Assembly (NCBI GenBank): GCA_950295325.1
Contig: OX485805.1
Span: forward strand, 15,301,501 to 15,365,500
Length of the DNA stretch: 64,000 bases
From: Polytrichum commune
Lineage: Eukaryota; Streptophyta; Polytrichopsida; Polytrichales; Polytrichaceae
Direction of reading: 5' to 3'
Shown: piece after piece, positions 1 through 12,279 of the stretch
Layout of the letters: each line of letters starts with the position of its first letter
Numbering within the stretch: the stretch's first letter is position 1
Notes under the pieces: generated by a model
The model's database searches: none
Seen by the model: the letters and a program-made list of their open reading frames with translations, nothing else
Told to the model about the DNA's origin: nothing
Program-made: the position numbers and the translations under genes

Positions 1-41
1 TGGTAGCTGGCAGATGGACTTACTATATAGTCACTAGGACC

Positions 42-357
42 TTGGGCAGAACTAAGCTGCTGGGCAGAACTAAGCTGCTGGGCAGCTGAAGGAGTGAGCT
101 GCTAGACCCTGGGCAGAACTAAGCTGCTGGGCAGCCGAAGGAGTGAGCTGCTAGACCCTGGGCAGAACTAAGCTGCTGGCCCTGGGGCAGAACTAAGCTG
201 CTGGGCAGCCGAAGGAGTAAGCTGCTGGACCCTGGGCAGAACTAAGCTGCTGGGCAGCCGAAGGAGTAAGCTGCTGGCCCTGGGCAGAACTAAGCTGCTC
301 GGCAGCCGAAGGAGTAAGCTGCTGGCCCTGGGAAGAACTAAGCTGCTTGGCAGCCGA
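42..357. repeat. Minisatellite of GGGCAGAACTAAGCTGCT units
   Basis: About six imperfect copies of a unit near 50 bp lie head to tail. Each has a GGGCAGAACTAAGCTGCT core, usually followed by a GGCAGCCGAAGGAGT spacer. Units differ by small deletions of the spacer. No coding potential is evident. Confidence 0.9.
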
Positions 358-973
358 ATTAATCAAGGGACTGCCGGTAACTAGGCGTGAGTTGTACCAA
401 TGGTTACTTAGACAATTGGTAGGTTTAGCAAGCTAAGGCTAAGATTGTGTGGAGGTTGCCACTAAACTATCCAATAGGGTGTTAGACCAATCGTAGAATT
501 AAATAGTTATTAGACGAGTGTTAAGCTCAATAGGATAGGCAAGGTGTGTGGAAGTCTCATGTGATTGTACGTAACATTGACTATAGAGTAAAGTGTTTTT
601 CAACACTTGCATCTATCGTTCAAAATAACTTACTTGCATCATTAATGGAGAATGTGAAGGACTCTTGCAATGGCAAGAAAAATGGGGTGAAGATCAAAAG
701 AGTGAGGGGAATGTCCGTAAGGGCGTGTGCGGCTAAAGCCGCGGGTTGGACTCTTGAGAAAGCCAACTCTAGCACAAACCAAGAGACCAACATTAATAAA
801 GTACAATGAGTGAGACAATACATGTTCATTTGAACATGAAAATTACCTTGCACATGGTTCAATGTTGTAATAGATAAATGTGATTCTCAAAGTCATCACC
901 CGGACTAGGACGCTTAAGGGTGGTGGATTTGGCCTCACACAAGGTTAGGGTGTAGTGCATTGACGCGTTGCAG
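358..973. other. No recognisable gene; probable intron or upstream part of the diverged element copy
   Basis: Only short, low-quality open frames occur here. The stretch ends in a plausible splice acceptor (GCGTTGCAG at 965-973) that leads into the exon at 974. It may therefore be the intron or interior of an old relative of the main transposon. Confidence 0.4.
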
Positions 974-1261
974 GTTGCTCCCTCCCGTAAACCTATGCGG
1001 TCTAGTGCGTCCATCGAGTTGGAGCGTTTCTACTCCATGACCAAAAATGCGAGACAATCCACTTCATCGTATTCGAATTCTTCTTCGTATATTTCAGGCG
1101 GCCGACGGACTCCAAAATGTGTTATGGATGGCGGTCACCCCAAGAATGGCTATAGTCGCGGGGCGGAGATTTTCAGGAATGTTGAAGCAATGCGAGCAAA
1201 AGAAGCCGCAGCAAAAGAAAAAGAGGCAAAAGAAAAAGAGGCAATCTCCGAGGCTAGATAG
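974..1261 (+). pseudogene. Last exon of the proline-rich right-arm gene of a diverged element (E3 remnant)
   Basis: After the acceptor GCGTTGCAG the frame encodes about 95 residues ending in a TAG stop. The core GYSRGAEIFRNVEAMRAKEA matches GYSRGPEIFRAMEAAKKKG in the last exon of both main element copies (18729-19049 and 29614-29934). The Ser/Tyr-rich segment before it also corresponds. The C-terminus is a charged Lys/Glu/Ala helix. Upstream exons are not recognisable in the window, so this is the right-hand remnant of an older, divergent relative. Function unknown. The homology is seen directly; the E3 label is my inference. Confidence 0.6.
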
Positions 1262-1397
1262 GCCATAGTAGGCGTAGGGTTTTGGGCCATAGGCAACATC
1301 ATTTTAGGTCGCACTATCCAATGGATGTGTGGTGTTAGCATGCTATGCATCTTACATGCCATACTTTGTATGTTTTTTTTTGCAATAATATAAGTGT

Positions 1398-1660
1398 CAC
1401 ATGATTTCCCCTTCAATATGGTCCAAGGTTTGGATTGCCCTAACTAAACCATCACAAATATGAGTTTGGAATATTTTGGATGTTATATTAAATTGGTTCA
1501 CATATTTCCCCTTCAATATGATCTAAGGTTTGGAGTGCCCTACCTAAACCATATTCATACAAGCTCTCATATTTTGTGTGCGATAATATGAATGTTTTAA
1601 GATTTCCCCTTCAACTTGGCCTAAGGTTTGGATTGCTCACCCTAAACAATCCCAAATATG
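1398..1660. repeat. Three degenerate direct repeats, CACTA-type subterminal region of E3
   Basis: Three copies spaced about 100 bp apart share TTTCCCCTTCAA, then AAGGTTTGGATTGCCC, then a CTAAACC arm. The last two parts form a small inverted repeat. Related TTTGG-TGC-CC units occur near the ends of E1, E2 and the inverted arm at 35.8 kb, as expected for subterminal repeats of CACTA elements. Confidence 0.55.
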
Positions 1661-1761
1661 AGTTATTAATGGGGTTCTTGTTCTAAACACCTGACACAAA
1701 GTGTTTGCATCTTATAACTTTCTCCAATATGTGTTCCATTTATCCTTGTTATTATTTATAA

Positions 1762-1797
1762 CACTATATTCGTTAATTGGAGACTTTTGAAAGTCTC
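1762..1797 (+). repeat. E2 left terminal inverted repeat
   Basis: CACTATATTCGTTAATTGGA is followed by a GAGACTTTTGAAAGTCTC hairpin. The same 36 bp recurs with one change at 7351 and, inverted with more changes, at 35994-36029. Confidence 0.85.
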
Positions 1798-2162
1798 AAA
1801 ATAAAATATGCCCATAGTTTGGGATGCCAATATTGTGGGCATACGGAATATTGGAAACATCAAGAACATGACAATTTAAAAATTCGTACGTAAAGGATAT
1901 TCTTATTACTAAAAATAGATAATTTCAATTAAAATGAAAAGTGAGCTCCATGTGGAAAATAACAATCCACTCCAAAAAAAACAAATGGTTTATGTCATTA
2001 TAGAGTTTGGGGTGCGCATCCCATAAGTAAGGCTCTTATGAATTTGGATGGCACATCCCAAACGTATACCACAATGGAGTGTGACAAGTCCACTAAGTCT
2101 ATTAAAAACCAAATCTACTAATCACCCATGTTTTTCGCCATTAACTCCCACCTATGTTATGT
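1798..2162. other. E2 left subterminal region
   Basis: AT-rich subterminal DNA nearly identical to 7387-7750. It contains CATAGTTTGGGATGCC, GAGTTTGGGGTGCGCATCCC and TTTGGATGGCACATCCCAAA, which resemble the subterminal units of the E3 remnant. It probably includes the 3' UTR of the leftward transposase. Confidence 0.5.
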
Positions 2163-5100
2163 TTACACATCTCCATCTTTCGCTTCATATCCATTCTCGG
2201 CGTCATTTTCTGCCGCTGCAATACGTGCCAAGTTGTCTTTGGCAAAATCTATATGTTTTTGGGGGATGGTTATTGTTTCTGTTTTGGACCCTTTGCGCGG
2301 CTTCCAAGCACAAAGTATAGTATCCGTGTTTATCCAAACCGGTGTGTACGCTAAGTCCACTGTCCACTTAAAATTCTTTTTGGTGTCCCAACCTAAATAA
2401 GTGCGTAGCACGTTCTGGTCTTTAGTACTTGGACGACAATATTCCACCTCAATCTGACGAAAGTTGGGGCTAGTTCGAACAAAATTAGGTGAAGACAATG
2501 CTTTCACCAACCAAATTGGCTTGGGATGTTCCTCATCCCCTGCTCGTACAAGGACCAAATAACCTTCATGGCAATCAACACCTACACGAAACGACGGTGC
2601 CGGTCGATTGCGGGCAGGGCCAACGTAATGCTCGTCCATTGTGAACTCTTCACGAATGTCTCCATTGCTAAAAACCATGGTGTCGGACTCGACAACCGTC
2701 AAACGACTTTGTGGCCAAAATCCTTGTGTTAAAGTTGTACGGGTGTCACCACCAAGTGTCATTAGGGCGGAACGAATGCGATCCCAATACGCAATCAAAG
2801 GTTCATGAGTATCTCTAACATGTCTAGTAATGTCCTCCTCACACAACTCTTTCCAATATTCAATGAATCCGGATATGCTTTTGATGATTTCCGGCCCATT
2901 CCTCATGGGGTCGGGTTTGCAAGGCTTTGGATCCCCATCCGGGAGCAAATATTTGCCATCATTGTCTTGACGCCATACAAGTATACCATCATCCGGGCCC
3001 CAATTAGGAGATGTGCACAAAAGCTTGAATTGCATGGCTGGGAGACCATCATCCCTTATATAGAATCGGAATTGTTGTGCTTTGGTATGCCCCACCAAAC
3101 GGTCCCCTCCCTTCAACATGTATGACTTGATGAAGGCCTTGAAATCTGGTACTTCCTCAATCATGTGCGGAATTACTGGCATATGGTCCAAATCCATATA
3201 CGATTTCATAAGAAGAGGTATGGTTGGAAAATCTTCTTCATGCAACTTCATGCTCCACCGTCCGAATGATGCATCAATGTCGTCGTGTGTATGTCCCACC
3301 ATCAAAAACGATACAAACACCTCCTTGAAGATTCTTTTCGCCATGAGCAATGACCAAAAACAAAATACATATCGACATTTGTTGTCTTTCGCGCAATTAT
3401 CAAGTTGAACGTGAAGAGTTGGAGGCAATGGTTTTGCACAAATAGGTTCTTCCGGTGGTTCTGGCAATGACGACATACAAACCTCCTTCCCCGCAAGCAC
3501 TGCTTCGTAAAGGGGTGTCGTTCCACAACCATCAAAAAATGCACGTGATGAATGTAACGGCGGCTTCTCCATATCGCGCAAGAGTTTTGCAAATGAACCC
3601 ACTGTGTGGTTAACATCGCCAGGGTAAAAATCCAACCCATAATGGGCATACTTTACGTCTCCATGGCCGTGGGCAATCATCCCTGCGAAAAAAAACAAAC
3701 GATGCTTGAACAACAACAATAACAACGACAACTCCAAACGGAGGTATGAAATTGGACATTTGGCAAACACACCCAGTAAAATTTTAGAGAATTTGAATAC
3801 ATATTTGTGATTCAATACAAACCTGTGACAGATACGGGCAACTTGAAGAGACCATCCGTGGCCTTTATTTTCCGTGCATAACAAGGACATGCGGTCTTGG
3901 CGTGGTCCATTTTATCATGGATGATTGTTAGAACCTTTGTAGGCCTCATTATGGATAGAGCACGGTTCTTGTAGTAATCTTGACGGTGAGCCTCTTGGTT
4001 GTTGACATGTTCAATATATTTTGCTTGGTGTCTAGTGTGGGATTCGGTGCCTATGGGGTGGACGTCTCGAAGACCTTTGTATTTTTCACACATTGTACAC
4101 CTAGCGAACTTGTCCCCATGTCTCTTCAAAATGTATTCGGCAAACTGTTGGTTTTTAATCACACTCAACTTGGACAAAGAAATGGGCCCACATCCCGCCA
4201 TGCGACCCACTTCATTGATGTCCGTTAATATGTTCTTCCATTTTGTACCCGTGGGCAACACCATTTGTACAACTTTCTCCCCTGACGACAATGTCGTCTT
4301 GTGGGGCATTGCATCGGCCAATGAGACTATAATGGTGGAGAGTGTCGCGGAGGCTTGGAGTGTAGCCTCCCTAGGTTTCTTTGTGCCCGAATTGCCATGA
4401 AATCGAGAGCGGCGACCCAACAATAAATATTTTTGAAACCTATAAAAGTCAGACTTTGATACGGTGTGGATGGTATACCACGCAGTACAACACACTTCCA
4501 CATTCTCAAGTGTGACCACCTTATGCCCATGGGTGTCAATGTGGACATTTCTGTGGACCTCGAGTTTCTTTGCCGATCTCATACGGAAATCCGCAAGCCA
4601 CATCTCTTGACGTAGGGACTTAATTTTCTACTGCGGGAAAAATTGGCAACATTTCCTCTCGCAACAGTCCTTGGCGGACACAAGACAGATAGATTCGTCT
4701 CCCAATATTCGATCCCGTCGACGTTCCTTATCTCCACGAGGCACACGGTTAGAATCATATCTGCGTAGGCCTTTGCGAGGACGTATTTTGGCCAACAAAG
4801 CTAATTGCGTTTACTTATGGCGGCGCTCATGGTCCAACAAGCTTACTCCGTCATGGAGAACCCGACAAAGAGGCCATCGACGCAAGGAAAATCTCCATGT
4901 CACCGGGACGTCAAGCGGAAGCAAAGAATTCAAGATGCACACACCCACATCATCGGGACCAAGGGGGTTGGCATCCACACAATCACGGGGATCGGAGTTT
5001 CTACATATGCCATCTGCCACCAGGACACCAACATCGTTGAAAAGAACAACATCAAGGCCCATCCATTGCTCCCTACCGAAACCGGCACATAACGGAATGT

Positions 5101-5288
5101 CATCATTGTCATCCCCGGAACGTATAGATTGTTCGTGCGCTTCAAATGATTCGTGGGAGGATGCATCCACAAACCGCCGATGCCATGCCATGACTACCCG
5201 CCGATGGCGAAGATAGTTCACAGTCACCATCGGAAGAGGAAGCTTTTGTGGACAACTCCAATGAACTATGTCCAACGTGCATCGCCAT
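2163..5288 (-). pseudogene. DUF7869-type transposase, E2 copy, disrupted
   Basis: This copy is closely similar to the intact E1 gene. The C-terminal exon (3682-2163) is open and holds the QLDNCAKDNK and GHTHDDIDASFGRW motifs. A 150-bp intron (3832-3683) has a GTTTGT donor and a GCAG acceptor. The upstream exon is broken. A TAG replaces the Glu/Arg region just before MWLADF (about 4630), and further frame breaks lie between about 4600 and 4810 and near 5140-5275. In E1 the corresponding stretch is one open frame. The likely start corresponds to MAMHVGHSSLELS at 5288. By family this would be the DDE-like transposase, but it cannot be made full length here. Confidence 0.75.
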
Positions 5289-5752
5289 CCAACCTAAACA
5301 AACCACCAATAAATGACCAACACAACAACAACCGTAATGCATACAAAAGCGGATACGAGATATGCCTACATATATGGCTGAAAAATCACAACCAACACTC
5401 GCCACACCGTTGCGGGACCTCACATATGAAGACAAACGTGCGTTCGACAACAACCCCATGACATGCAAATCCTACACGGGACTTAGACGTCCCTGTACAA
5501 CGGAACCCCATTCCGATATATATTACCCGTGAAGGGCTTTGGGTGGAGTCGCCAATAAAACATTGAAAGGGTTGTCCACCACCAAGGGACAACACAAGCA
5601 CATATATTCACGAACGCGAGGATGAAAACATCAACCCAATATACAATAAAATCTAAATGGGACATATTATAAGAGCACCTAAAATATACTTGTCACTTTA
5701 TTCACATGCAGTAAGCATCATATTTGAGGGGCGTATATTTGATGGGCGAGTG

Positions 5753-6740
5753 TTTACGAACGATCGTTCGTTAGCTACAGCCGAAATGGAGGGCTTATGC
5801 ACACGAACGATCGTTCGTAAGTTCCAGCCGAAACATAGGGGCGGATGCATACGACCGATCATATGTATGTTACAGCCGCGACAGTGTTAGGCAGAAATGA
5901 TTGGACACGTCCGAATAGAGATATCTATAGCCACGTTACATGGATACATGAAATCCAATATCCAGTGGAAAATGACAATCAACATCTATCACTAAAATCA
6001 TGATTGAACAGATACGAACGAGCGTTCGTATCTATCATAAACACGGTGTAGTCCTCTACACATGCTTGCGTCAACAGGTCTGTTGGTGGATGCGTGGACG
6101 GTGGACAGGTGGTATTTACGAACGTGCGTTCGTAAAATTGGAAAACATAATTCTCCGTGGACATAAATGGTAGTGCGAAATACGAACGAGCGTTCGTATC
6201 TATCCTAAACATGGTATAGTCCTCCACACATGCTTGCGTTAACAAGTCTGTTGGTGGATGCGTGGACGGTGGACAGGTGGTATTTACGAACGTGCATTCG
6301 TAAAATTGGAAAACATAATTCTCCGTGGACATAAATGGTAGTGCGAAATACGAACGAGCGTTCGTATTTAACTTCCATATTGTTAACGTGGCCAATGCAC
6401 GGAAGTGTATAAATTAAGGAATGTTTATGGATTCTTGAAAAATAATCCCAGGTGATATTTACGAACGTACGTTCGTAAATATCCCATCATCAGATGTTCT
6501 GTTGGAGAAAACGGTTACACGGGAACTCATGCGCGTCTGGGTCTTGAAGGCAGATATACGAACGTACGTTCGTATATAATCGACACAATTTTCGTGCCTA
6601 GTTTTGTCTATAAGTAACTCAATGTCGAGTACGGTTGTGATCAACTTACGAACGCACGTTCATAAACAACTCACATCATATCTATGTACCTCTTGTACAC
6701 GTGCTACCAACTCACGTTTACGAACGTGCGTTCGTAAACG
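5753..6740. repeat. Palindrome cluster A (TACGAACGNNCGTTCGTA), upstream of E2 transposase
   Basis: Eleven good copies start near 5753, 5802, 6012, 6115, 6180, 6284, 6348, 6457, 6554, 6646 and 6717, with one decayed copy near 5849. The centres are AT, AG, TG, TA or CA. Flanking T and A often extend the arms to TTTACGAACG/CGTTCGTAAA. The cluster lies between the transposase start and its presumed promoter. Confidence 0.95.
6013..6348. repeat. 168-bp tandem duplication carrying two palindromes per unit
   Basis: Units 6013-6180 and 6181-6348 are almost identical. Each runs from one AG-centred palindrome through a TG-centred one to the next. The second unit has a C-to-T-type decay in one palindrome arm (GTGCATTCG). 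Confidence 0.9.
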
Positions 6741-6744
6741 TCCG

Positions 6745-7010
6745 GTATTTGCGGCGGTATATACGGGTATGTGCAGTCTGTAGTGGACCTGGGAGGTGTA
6801 GGGTTGGCGCACAAGAAAATGGTTTGAACGCGTTCCAGTCAGGTCTGTGGAGCGTACACTTGGATGTGCCGCAGAAAAGAGCTCTTCTGTGGGGGGAAGA
6901 GCTTTAAGTACCTTCCCCCCGATGGTTCAAAATCCCTTGGATGCTATTTAAAAAGCGGATTCCCGCCGCCTACTTTGACCTAACAATATGCCATTCCATC
7001 CATGCGCAAT
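6745..7010 (-). promoter_or_regulatory. Candidate transposase promoter of E2
   Basis: This block is conserved with 12280-12560 although the DNA beyond it differs. Read leftward it has a TATA-like CTTTTTAAATAG (6955-6944), then a long leader containing palindrome cluster A before the transposase start. The conservation is seen; promoter function is inferred. Confidence 0.4.
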
Positions 7011-7120
7011 ATATAAATATCATTATGTATGGAACATGTCTTGCGTGCACGCAATATATTGTAAATCTATAAATCCGTCACACACCTTAATTGTTACCAA
7101 GGTCGCACGAAAATATGTCT

Positions 7121-7206
7121 ATATGTCTATATGTATATATATATATATATATATTTTACTATTTTACTATTTTATATATGGGTTATTATATTATATATAT
7201 ATGGGT
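7121..7206. repeat. AT-rich microsatellite
   Basis: Runs of TATATATA with interspersed TTTTACTA and TATATGGG. The same position in E1 (about 12655-12700) is also a TA microsatellite. Confidence 0.85.
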
Positions 7207-7350
7207 TGATGGGTTAACATTGAGTATTAAATTATTTGCGACTAAGGTGTGAAGTCCAAGTGAATTGATGAAGGTCTAAGTGATATATATATTCACACAC
7301 ACAATGAGGTAAGAGTGGCTAAGAATATATTGTGGAATCCCCTAAAATAA

Positions 7351-7386
7351 CACTATATTCGTTAATCGGAGACTTTTGAAAGTCTC
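7351..7386 (+). repeat. E1 left terminal inverted repeat
   Basis: It matches the E2 left end with one substitution (AATCGG for AATTGG), including the GAGACTTTTGAAAGTCTC hairpin. Confidence 0.85.
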
Positions 7387-7750
7387 AAAATAAAATATGC
7401 CCATAGTTTGGGATGCCAATATTGTGGGCATATGGAATGTTGGGAACATCAAGAACATGACAATTTAAAAATTCGCACGTAAAGAATATTCCTAATACTA
7501 AAAATAGAAAATTGCAATTATAATGAAAACGTGAACTCCATGTGGAAAATAACAAGCGAATATAAAAAACAAATGGTTTATGTCATTATAGAGTTTGGGG
7601 TGCGCATCCCATAAGTAAGGCTCTTATGAATTTGGATGGCACATCCCAAACGTATACCACAATGGAGTGTGACAAGTCCACTAAGTCTATTAAAAACCAA
7701 ATCTACTAATCACCCATGTTTTTCGCCATTAACTCCCACCTATGTTATGT

Positions 7751-10700
7751 TTACACATCTCCATCTTTCGCTTCATATCCATTCTCGGCGTCATTTTCTG
7801 CCGCTGCAATACGTGCCAAGTTGTCTTTGGCAAAATCTATATGTTTTTGGGGGATGGTCATTGCTTCTGTGTTGGAACCTTTGCGCGGCTTCCAAGCACA
7901 AAGTATAGTATCCGTGTTTATCCAAACCGGTGTGTACGCTGAGTCCACTGTCCACTTAAAATTCTTTATGGTGTCCCAACCTAAATAAGTGCGGAGCACG
8001 TTGTGGTCTTTAGTGCTTGGACGACAATATTCCACCTCAATTTGACGAAAGTTGGGGCTAGTTCGAACAAAATTGGGTGAAGACAATGCTTTTACCAACC
8101 AAATTGGCTTGGGATGCTCCTCATCCCCAGCTCGTACGAGGACCAAATACCCTTCATGGCAATCAACACCTACACGAAACGACGGTGCCGGTCGATTGCG
8201 GGCAGGGCCAACGTAATGCTCGTCCATTGCGAACTCTTCACAAACGTCTCCATTGCTGAAAAACATAGTATCGGACTCGACAACCGTCAAACGACTTTGT
8301 GGCCAAAATCCTTGTGTCAAAGTCGTACGGGTGTCGCCACCAAGTGCCATCAAGGCTGAGCGAATGCGATCCCAATACGCGATCAACGGTTCATGGGTAT
8401 CTCTAACACGTCTTGTGATGTCCTCCTCGCACAACTCTTTCCAATATTCAATGAATCCGGATATGCCTTTGATGATTTCCGGCCCATTCCTCATGGGGTC
8501 GGGTTTGCAAGGCTTTGGTTCCCCATCCGGGAGCAAACATTTGCCATCATTGTCTTGACGCCATACGAGTATACCATCATCCGGGCCCCAATTAGGAGAT
8601 GTGCACAAAAGCTTGAATTGCATGGCCGGGAGACCATCGTCCCTCATATAAAATCGGAATTGTTGTGCTTTGGTATGCCCCACCAAACGGTCCCCTCCCT
8701 TCAACATGTATGGCTTGATGAAGGCCTTGAAATTTGGTACTTCCTCAATCAAGTGCGGAATTACTGGCATATGGTCCAAATCCATATACGATTTCATAAG
8801 AAGAGGTATGGTTGGAAAATCTTCTTCATGCAACTTCATGCTCCACCGTCCGAATGATGCATCAATGTCGTTGTGTGTATGTCCCACCATCAAGAAAGAC
8901 ACAAACACCTCCTTGAAGATTCCTTTCGCCACGAGCAATGACCAAAAACAAAATACGTATCGACATTTGTTGTCCTTCGCACAATTATCAAGTTGAACGT
9001 GGAGAGTTGGAGGCAATGGTTTTGCACAAATGGGCTCTCCGGGTGGTTCTGGCAATGACGACATACAAACCTCCTTCCCCAAAAGCACTGCCTCATAAAG
9101 GGATGTGGTTCCACAACCATCAAAAAGTGCACGGGAAGAATGTACCGGTGGCTTCTCAAGATCGCGCAACAGTTTTGCAAATGAACCCACCGTGTGGTTA
9201 GCATCCCCAGGGTAAAAATCCAAACCATAATGGGCATACTTTACGTCCCCATGGCCGTGGGCAATCATACCTGGAAAAAACAAACGATGCGTGACCAAAA
9301 TAATCAAATAACCACTAAACGGATGTATGGAGTTGGACATTTGCCAAACACACCCAAGAAAATTGGATAGACTTTAAACACGTAGTTGTGATTTCATACA
9401 AACCTGTGACAGCTACGGGCAACTTGAAGAGACCATCCGTGGCCTTTATTTTGCGTGCATAACAAGGGCATGCGGTTTTGGCGTGGTCCATTTTATCATG
9501 GATGACTGTTAGAACCTCTGTGGGCCTCATTATGGATAGAGCACGATTCTTATAGTAATCTTGACGGTGTGCCTCTTGATTGTTGACATGTTCAATATAT
9601 TTTTTCTGGTGTCTGGAATGAGATTCAGTGCCTATGGGGTGGGCGTCTCGAAGACCTTTGTATTTTTCACACGTCGTACATCTAGCGAACTTATCCCCGG
9701 GTCTTTTCAGAATGTATTCCGCAAACTGCTGGTTTTTAATCACACTCAACTTGGACAAAGAAATGGGCCCACATCCCGCTATGCGACCCACTTCATTGAT
9801 GTCCGTTAAGATGTTCTTCCATTTTGTGCCCGTGGGCAACACCATTTGAACAACCTTCTCCCCTGACGACAATGTCCTCGTCTTGTGGGGCATTGCATCG
9901 GCCAATGGCACTATGATGGTGGATAGTGTCGCGGACGCTTGCAGTGTAGCCTCCCTAGGTTTCTTTGTGCCCGAGTTGCCATGAAATCGAGAGCGGCGAC
10001 CCAACGATGAATATTTTCGAAACCTATAAAAGTCAGCCTTGGAGACGGCGTGGATGGTATACCACGCTGTACAACACACATCAACATTCTCAAGTGTCAC
10101 CACCTTATGCCCATGGGTATCAAGGTGCAAATTTCTGTGGACCTCGAGTTTCTTAGCCGACCTCATACGAAAATCCGCAAGCCACATCTCTTGACGTAGA
10201 GATCTAATTTTCTCCCGCGGGAAAAATTGGCAACATTTCCTCGCGCAACAATCCTTGCCGGACACTAGACGGATAGATTCGTCCCCCAAAAGCCGATCCC
10301 GTCGACGCTCATTATCTCCGCGAGGCACACGGTTTGAATCATATCTACGGAGGCCTTTGCGAGGACGTGTTGTGGCCAACAAAGCTAATTGTGTTTGCTT
10401 ATGCCGCCGCTCATGATCCCACAAACTCACTTCCTCATGTAGAACTCGACGAAGCGGCCATCGACGCAAGGAAAATCTCCATGTCACCGGGAACTCTACC
10501 GGAAGCAAAGAGTTCAAGATGCACACGCCAACATCATCGAGACCTAGGGCGTTGGCATCGACACAATCACGGGGATTGGAGTTTCTACATATACCATCTG
10601 CCACCGGGACACCAACCTCGTTGAGTAGAACGACATCAAGGCCAACCCATTGCTCCCTCCCGAAACCGGCACACAACGGAATGTCATCGTGGTCATCTCC

Positions 10701-10880
10701 GGAATGCAGAGATTGTTCGTGGACTTCCAAAGATTCATGGGAGGATGTATCCACAAACACCCCCCTCACGTTTGGCACACCATTACTATCTGCCGACGGG
10801 GAAGACAGTTCACATTCCGCATCGGATGACGATGCATACGTCGACAACTCCAATGAACTATCACCCACATGCAACGCCAT
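7751..10880 (-). CDS. DUF7869-type transposase of CACTA-like element E1 (intact)
   Basis: Two exons, 10880-9404 and 9270-7751, join in phase to give 998 residues. The intron has a GTTTGT donor and a TTTTTTCCAG acceptor and splits a Gly codon (AVT-G-MIAHGHG). The start at 10880 is the first Met before an acidic, Ser-rich N-terminus that is also kept in E2; an upstream in-frame Met at 11057 is possible. The N-terminal third is variable and basic. A Cys/His cluster (CTTCEKYKGLRDAHPIG) precedes KNRALSIMRPTEVLTVIHDK. The second exon has QLDNCAKDNK and GHTHNDIDASFGRW. Asp in IHDKMD, QLDN and HNDID are my candidates for a DDE/RNase H-like triad. Family membership in DUF7869 is recalled, not searched. 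The protein would act in the nucleus on the CACTA ends. The TATA-like block near 12490 could drive it. Confidence 0.8.
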
Positions 10881-11201
10881 ACAGCCTATACCAACCACCA
10901 GGACATGATCAACCCAACCACCACCGCAATGCATACAAGAGAGGATAGAATATATGTGGAGATAAATGGCCCAAAATTGACAAACAAATTTTGGTGCACC
11001 ATTGGAGAACCTCACGCACAAAGACGAACGCGCGTCCCAAAAAAACGTTTTAAGCATACGTCTAGGTTGTTCACTAATGTAAACAATACATGGACAAAGA
11101 GGAGAACACTCGTTAGTCGTCCAGGAGGGCCCTGCTGTTCGGACCAGCGCCTGTCCACATACAACCGACGACGAAATCAGAAATCCGAGAACGTCACATG
11201 C

Positions 11202-12278
11202 ATTTACGAACGCGCGTTCGTGACCTCAGTAACTTCTCCATGTACATCCGGCGGCCTTCGAGATCCCTCAAATGAGAGCACCCTGAGGAATATCGGTTTT
11301 GTAGGTCAAAGTACCATGTTGACTTAGGAACCTGCGCGATATACTATCACAAGAGAACACTTGTCCATACGCACAAAATTAGCAAATCTGCAGATGATGC
11401 CTGAATCAACTCCAACAATATTTTGAACACTGAGCACCTCCATATTGTGAATTTGATTATGTTGACTTTTGCGTACCTACCCATTTACGAACGGACGTTC
11501 GTAAATGGGTGCGACCCCGTGTTCACATCCTTCACGGACGAGCGATGAGCATATTTTTCTTGCTATTCTGTGTTCGTAAATTACTGCCATACTAATGTGC
11601 ATGAATGAAGATGTGTTGCTGGATGCGTAGACAATAATGACATGTATTTACGAACGAACGTTCGTAAATTTCCGACCATCAGGTAACAATAGATACGGGT
11701 CAAATAAGTATGTATGATCCTCGAAGGCATATTTACGAACGCACGTTCGTAAATGACTGTCATGGATTAAGTGCATGTGACTAACCATATGAGTACCTCA
11801 ATCCAGAACATGCTCTCATGTGGGATTTACGAACGCACGTTCGTAAATTACCGACCAACAGGTACCAATAGACAAGGGTCAAATATGTATGTATGAAACT
11901 CGAAGGCATATTTACGAACGCACGTTCGTAAATAAATGCCATGGATGATGTGCATGTGACTATCCATGAGTAGCTCAATCCAAAACATGATCTCCTGTGG
12001 GATTTACGAACGCACGTTCGTAAATTACCGACCATCAGGTACCAATAGATAAGGGTCAAATATGTCTGCATGGTCCTCGAAGGCATATTTACGAACGCAC
12101 GTTCGTAAATAACTGAGATGGATTACGTGCATGTGACTATCCATATGAGTAGCCCAATCCAGAACATGCTCTCATGTGGAATTTACGAACGCGCGTTCGT
12201 AAATCCTTGCCATGTCCAGGTCCGAATCGTTTGTCTAAACCTGAAGCTCTTCATCTTTACGAACGTGCGTTCGTAAAG
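11202..12278. repeat. Palindrome cluster B, upstream of E1 transposase
   Basis: Ten copies start near 11202, 11484, 11645, 11732, 11826, 11909, 12002, 12087, 12181 and 12255, mostly of the form ATTTACGAACGCACGTTCGT plus AAAT. Isolated half sites lie near 11540-11580. The cluster occupies the same place as cluster A in E2, but the sequence between palindromes is not conserved, so the motif rather than its context is kept. Confidence 0.95.
11645..12180. repeat. Tandem units of about 178 bp, two palindromes each
   Basis: Three units share ACCGACCAACAGGTACCAAT-like and CATGTGACTATCCAT-like spacers with palindromes at fixed distances. They are unrelated in sequence to the 168-bp units of E2, so local amplification happened independently in the two copies. 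Confidence 0.8.
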
Positions 12279-12279
12279 T

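Noticed and set aside
5979-6395. Open frames with repeated NARSYFALPFMSTENY-type peptides
   Set aside because: They arise from reading the 168-bp duplication and the palindrome (YERAFVN, TNARS, NERS). There is no start context and no conservation in E1.
6920-6940. GGTTCAAAATCCC resembling a tRNA T-arm (also at about 12460)
   Set aside because: No acceptor stem, D-arm or anticodon arm can be folded around it. It is part of a conserved element promoter block.
5753-12278. Regularly spaced palindromes resembling a CRISPR array
   Set aside because: Spacing ranges from about 45 to 280 bp, spacers are themselves duplicated or AT-rich, there are no cas genes, and the context is a plant transposon.
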